Shown piece by piece: positions 62,464 through 64,000 of a DNA stretch of 64,000 nt. The translations under genes and the position numbers were made by a program. The DNA is from Streptomyces sp. NBC_01707. Lineage in GTDB: Bacteria; Actinomycetota; Actinomycetes; Streptomycetales; Streptomycetaceae. The stretch spans positions 186,001 to 250,000 of the forward strand of contig NZ_CP109191.1 in assembly GCF_041438805.1 (NCBI RefSeq), given 5' to 3'. The number at the start of each line of letters is the position of its first letter. Positions within the stretch are counted from its first letter, which is position 1. The notes below the pieces were generated by a model. It saw only the letters and a program-made list of their open reading frames with translations, ran no database searches and was not told where the DNA came from.

Positions 62464-63393
62464 ATGCCTTACGGTGCCTCCATACCCCTCGCTAGGACGA
62501 CGGTCCGCGTCCTCGGCTCCCACCAAACCACTGGCCACCACGGAGAGATCCTGCAAGGCGTCTTCGAGACCCCCCGCGGGCTACGACGTGGCCTGATCAC
62601 CCTGCCCTGCCCGTTGTACATCTCCCGCGCCAACTTCGAGCCATCCTCTGCTACCGATACCGTCACTGTGGACGAACCCTGGCGGATGAAGGCCGCCCGC
62701 GCAGCAGAACTAGCCCTGCGCACCCTTGACGGCCCCTCCACCGGCGGCACGCTCCGGGTCAGCAGCAACATTCCGCCCGGTCGGGGCTTCGGCTCCTCCA
62801 CCGCGGACGTCCTCGCTGCCATCGGAGCGGTCTACGACGCGGCCGGACGCATTCCGGATCCGAAGGAGAGCGCCGTCCTGGCCGTGGCCGCTGAGACCGC
62901 CTCGGACGCGCTGATGTACCCGGACCGAGCTGTTCTCTTCGCGCACCGAGCGGGTGAGGTAGTCGCGGACTTGGGTGGCGCACTGATGCCGCTGGCCGTA
63001 CTCGGCTTCGGCACCAGCCAGGCCGGCGCCGGCCTCGCCACTCTCGAACTGCCCCCAGCCCGTTACACGGTCTGGGAGATAGAGGCCTTCCGCCCACTCC
63101 TGGGTATGGCCCGCCGCGCCATCCGGACCAGAGACCTCGACCTGCTCGGACGGGTGGCCACCGCCAGCGCCCGCCTTAACCAGAGACACCTGCCCGTGCC
63201 CGGATTCGAGGACCTACTTGGGATCGGTGAGGCGGTGGGCGCGGCCGGACTCCAGGTTGCACACAGCGGGGACGTCGCGGGCCTCGTATTCGACCCGTGC
63301 TTGCCCGATCTCGCCGTCCGCACCGACGACGCTCGTAAGCGGCTCGACGCACTGGGTGTCCGAGAGACCTGGTACTTCACCACCGGAGGATGA
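62464..63393 (+). CDS. GHMP kinase related to L-threonine kinase PduX
   Basis: A 309-residue GHMP-family kinase starting at ATG 62464 (GAGGAAG upstream). HGEILQG near the N-terminus matches C-G-E-L-I-Q-G of PduX. SSNIPPGRGFGSSTADVLAA is the GHMP ATP-binding loop (P-x-x-x-G-x-G-S-S). LQVAHSGDVAGLVFDP matches the C-terminal H-S-G-x-V-x-G motif. PduX makes O-phospho-L-threonine. With the PLP enzyme downstream (11 bases apart), phosphorylation would turn threonine into a substrate for beta-replacement, giving a residue such as 2,3-diaminobutyrate for the NRPS. The kinase family is clear; the exact substrate is inferred. Confidence 0.88.
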   Translation: MPYGASIPLARTTVRVLGSHQTTGHHGEILQGVFETPRGLRRGLITLPCPLYISRANFEPSSATDTVTVDEPWRMKAARAAELALRTLDGPSTGGTLRVSSNIPPGRGFGSSTADVLAAIGAVYDAAGRIPDPKESAVLAVAAETASDALMYPDRAVLFAHRAGEVVADLGGALMPLAVLGFGTSQAGAGLATLELPPARYTVWEIEAFRPLLGMARRAIRTRDLDLLGRVATASARLNQRHLPVPGFEDLLGIGEAVGAAGLQVAHSGDVAGLVFDPCLPDLAVRTDDARKRLDALGVRETWYFTTGG

Positions 63394-63403
63394 GAGGCAC
63401 CCA

Positions 63404-64000
63404 ATGTCTTCACCCACTCTGCCTGCGCCCAGTGACTCTATCGTCGAGGCGAGCGCCCTGCCCCGTCTGATCCGTCTGGGCCCCAACCTGTGTGGGGCCG
63501 CGTTCACCCTTATGAAGCTGCTGCCTGCCCGATTCATGCTCGATCGGGCCGAGCAGCGGGGGGACCTCCGTCCAGGGACTACCGTTCTTGAGACGTCCTC
63601 CGGCACCTTCGCACTCGGTCTCGCAATGGTATGCCGCCTGCGCGGCTACCCCCTGGTGATCGTCGGTGACCCGGCGATCGATCCAGCGCTCCGCCGCCGT
63701 CTGCTGGAATTGAACACTCGCGTGGAGATCTGCCACGAGCCGAGCCCGGAGGGAGGTTTCCAGCGGGCCCGGCTGGACCGGCTGGAGGAACTGCGCGCTG
63801 AGTACCCCAACCACTATGTGCCGGGCCAGTACCACAACCGTGACAATCCCAATGCCTACGCCGCCGTCGCCGAGCAACTCACCGAAACGCTCGGGCTCGT
63901 GGACTGTCTGGTCGGCCCGGTCGGCTCTGGCGGCTCCACCGGCGGTACCGCAGCTTTCCTCCGGTTGCTCCAACCCCAGTTGCATCTCATAGGCGTCGAC
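63404..64000 (+). CDS. PLP-dependent cysteine synthase-like enzyme, 3' end cut by the window edge
   Basis: The first 199 residues of a fold-type II PLP enzyme, ATG 63404 with AGAGG about 7 bases upstream. LMKLLPARFMLDRAEQRGDL contains the probable PLP lysine (K38), at the position of the Schiff-base lysine in O-acetylserine sulfhydrylase. VLETSSGTFALGLAM corresponds to the T-S-G-N-T substrate loop (here T-S-S-G-T), and GPVGSGGSTGGTAAFLRLL is the phosphate-binding glycine loop. The altered T-S-S-G-T loop suggests a nucleophile or substrate other than sulfide and O-acetylserine. Next to a threonine-kinase-like gene, beta-replacement on O-phosphothreonine is the simplest role. Confidence 0.88.
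   Translation, partial: MSSPTLPAPSDSIVEASALPRLIRLGPNLCGAAFTLMKLLPARFMLDRAEQRGDLRPGTTVLETSSGTFALGLAMVCRLRGYPLVIVGDPAIDPALRRRLLELNTRVEICHEPSPEGGFQRARLDRLEELRAEYPNHYVPGQYHNRDNPNAYAAVAEQLTETLGLVDCLVGPVGSGGSTGGTAAFLRLLQPQLHLIGVD

Overview
This window is high-GC actinomycete DNA, most likely from a Streptomyces or a close relative. The signs are strong third-position GC in the well-kept genes, GTG starts behind GGAGG-type ribosome sites, an Lsr2 nucleoid protein, Ser/Thr kinase and XRE/TPR regulators, TTA codons in regulators, and insertion-sequence families typical of streptomycetes. No rRNA, tRNA or CRISPR array was recognised. All calls come from reading the sequence; no database search was run.

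Region 1, about 1-40,000, is an accessory region full of broken mobile elements. Remnants of IS5, IS110, IS200/IS605, IS701, IS3, IS630, IS21 and other DDE transposases lie between intact genes. Only one element (IS5-type, about 25,904-26,727) looks potentially active, and it needs a -1 frameshift. The intact genes include a flavin-dependent acyl-CoA dehydrogenase-like enzyme cut by the left edge, GNAT acetyltransferases (two of them paralogues 7.6 kb apart), an XRE-cupin regulator, a cupin protein and three related AraC-family regulators of unusually low GC. Further right come Lsr2, a DUF885 metallohydrolase, a Sfp-type phosphopantetheinyl transferase, a membrane Ser/Thr kinase, an alanyl-tRNA synthetase-like protein, an XRE-TPR regulator, a LuxR-type regulator and several unidentified small genes. 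Long stretches between them are decayed.

Region 2, 40,555 to the right edge, is a dense same-strand nonribosomal peptide synthetase (NRPS) operon with 72% GC character and overlapping stop/start codons. Its order is: free carrier protein, MbtH-like protein, a 4,006-residue NRPS (C-A-T-C-A-T-C-A-T-E plus a fused serine beta-lactamase/PBP-like domain), a free adenylation domain, a C-A-T NRPS, an A-T-C NRPS ending in a degenerate adenylation domain, a threonine-kinase-like GHMP kinase, and the start of a cysteine-synthase-like PLP enzyme.

The gene order cannot be the assembly order. The first NRPS ends with an epimerase and a release-type domain, so it should act last, and the last NRPS starts with A-T, so it should act first. 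A working model is A-T-C of the last NRPS, then the free A with the free carrier protein, then the C-A-T protein, then the three modules of the big NRPS. That gives about six residues, with the last one epimerised to the D form and released, probably by cyclisation, by the PBP-like domain. Two modules share an identical specificity code with an extra acidic residue. Together with the kinase and the PLP enzyme, this suggests a beta-substituted threonine-derived residue such as 2,3-diaminobutyrate. The phosphopantetheinyl transferase 17 kb upstream could activate the carrier domains.
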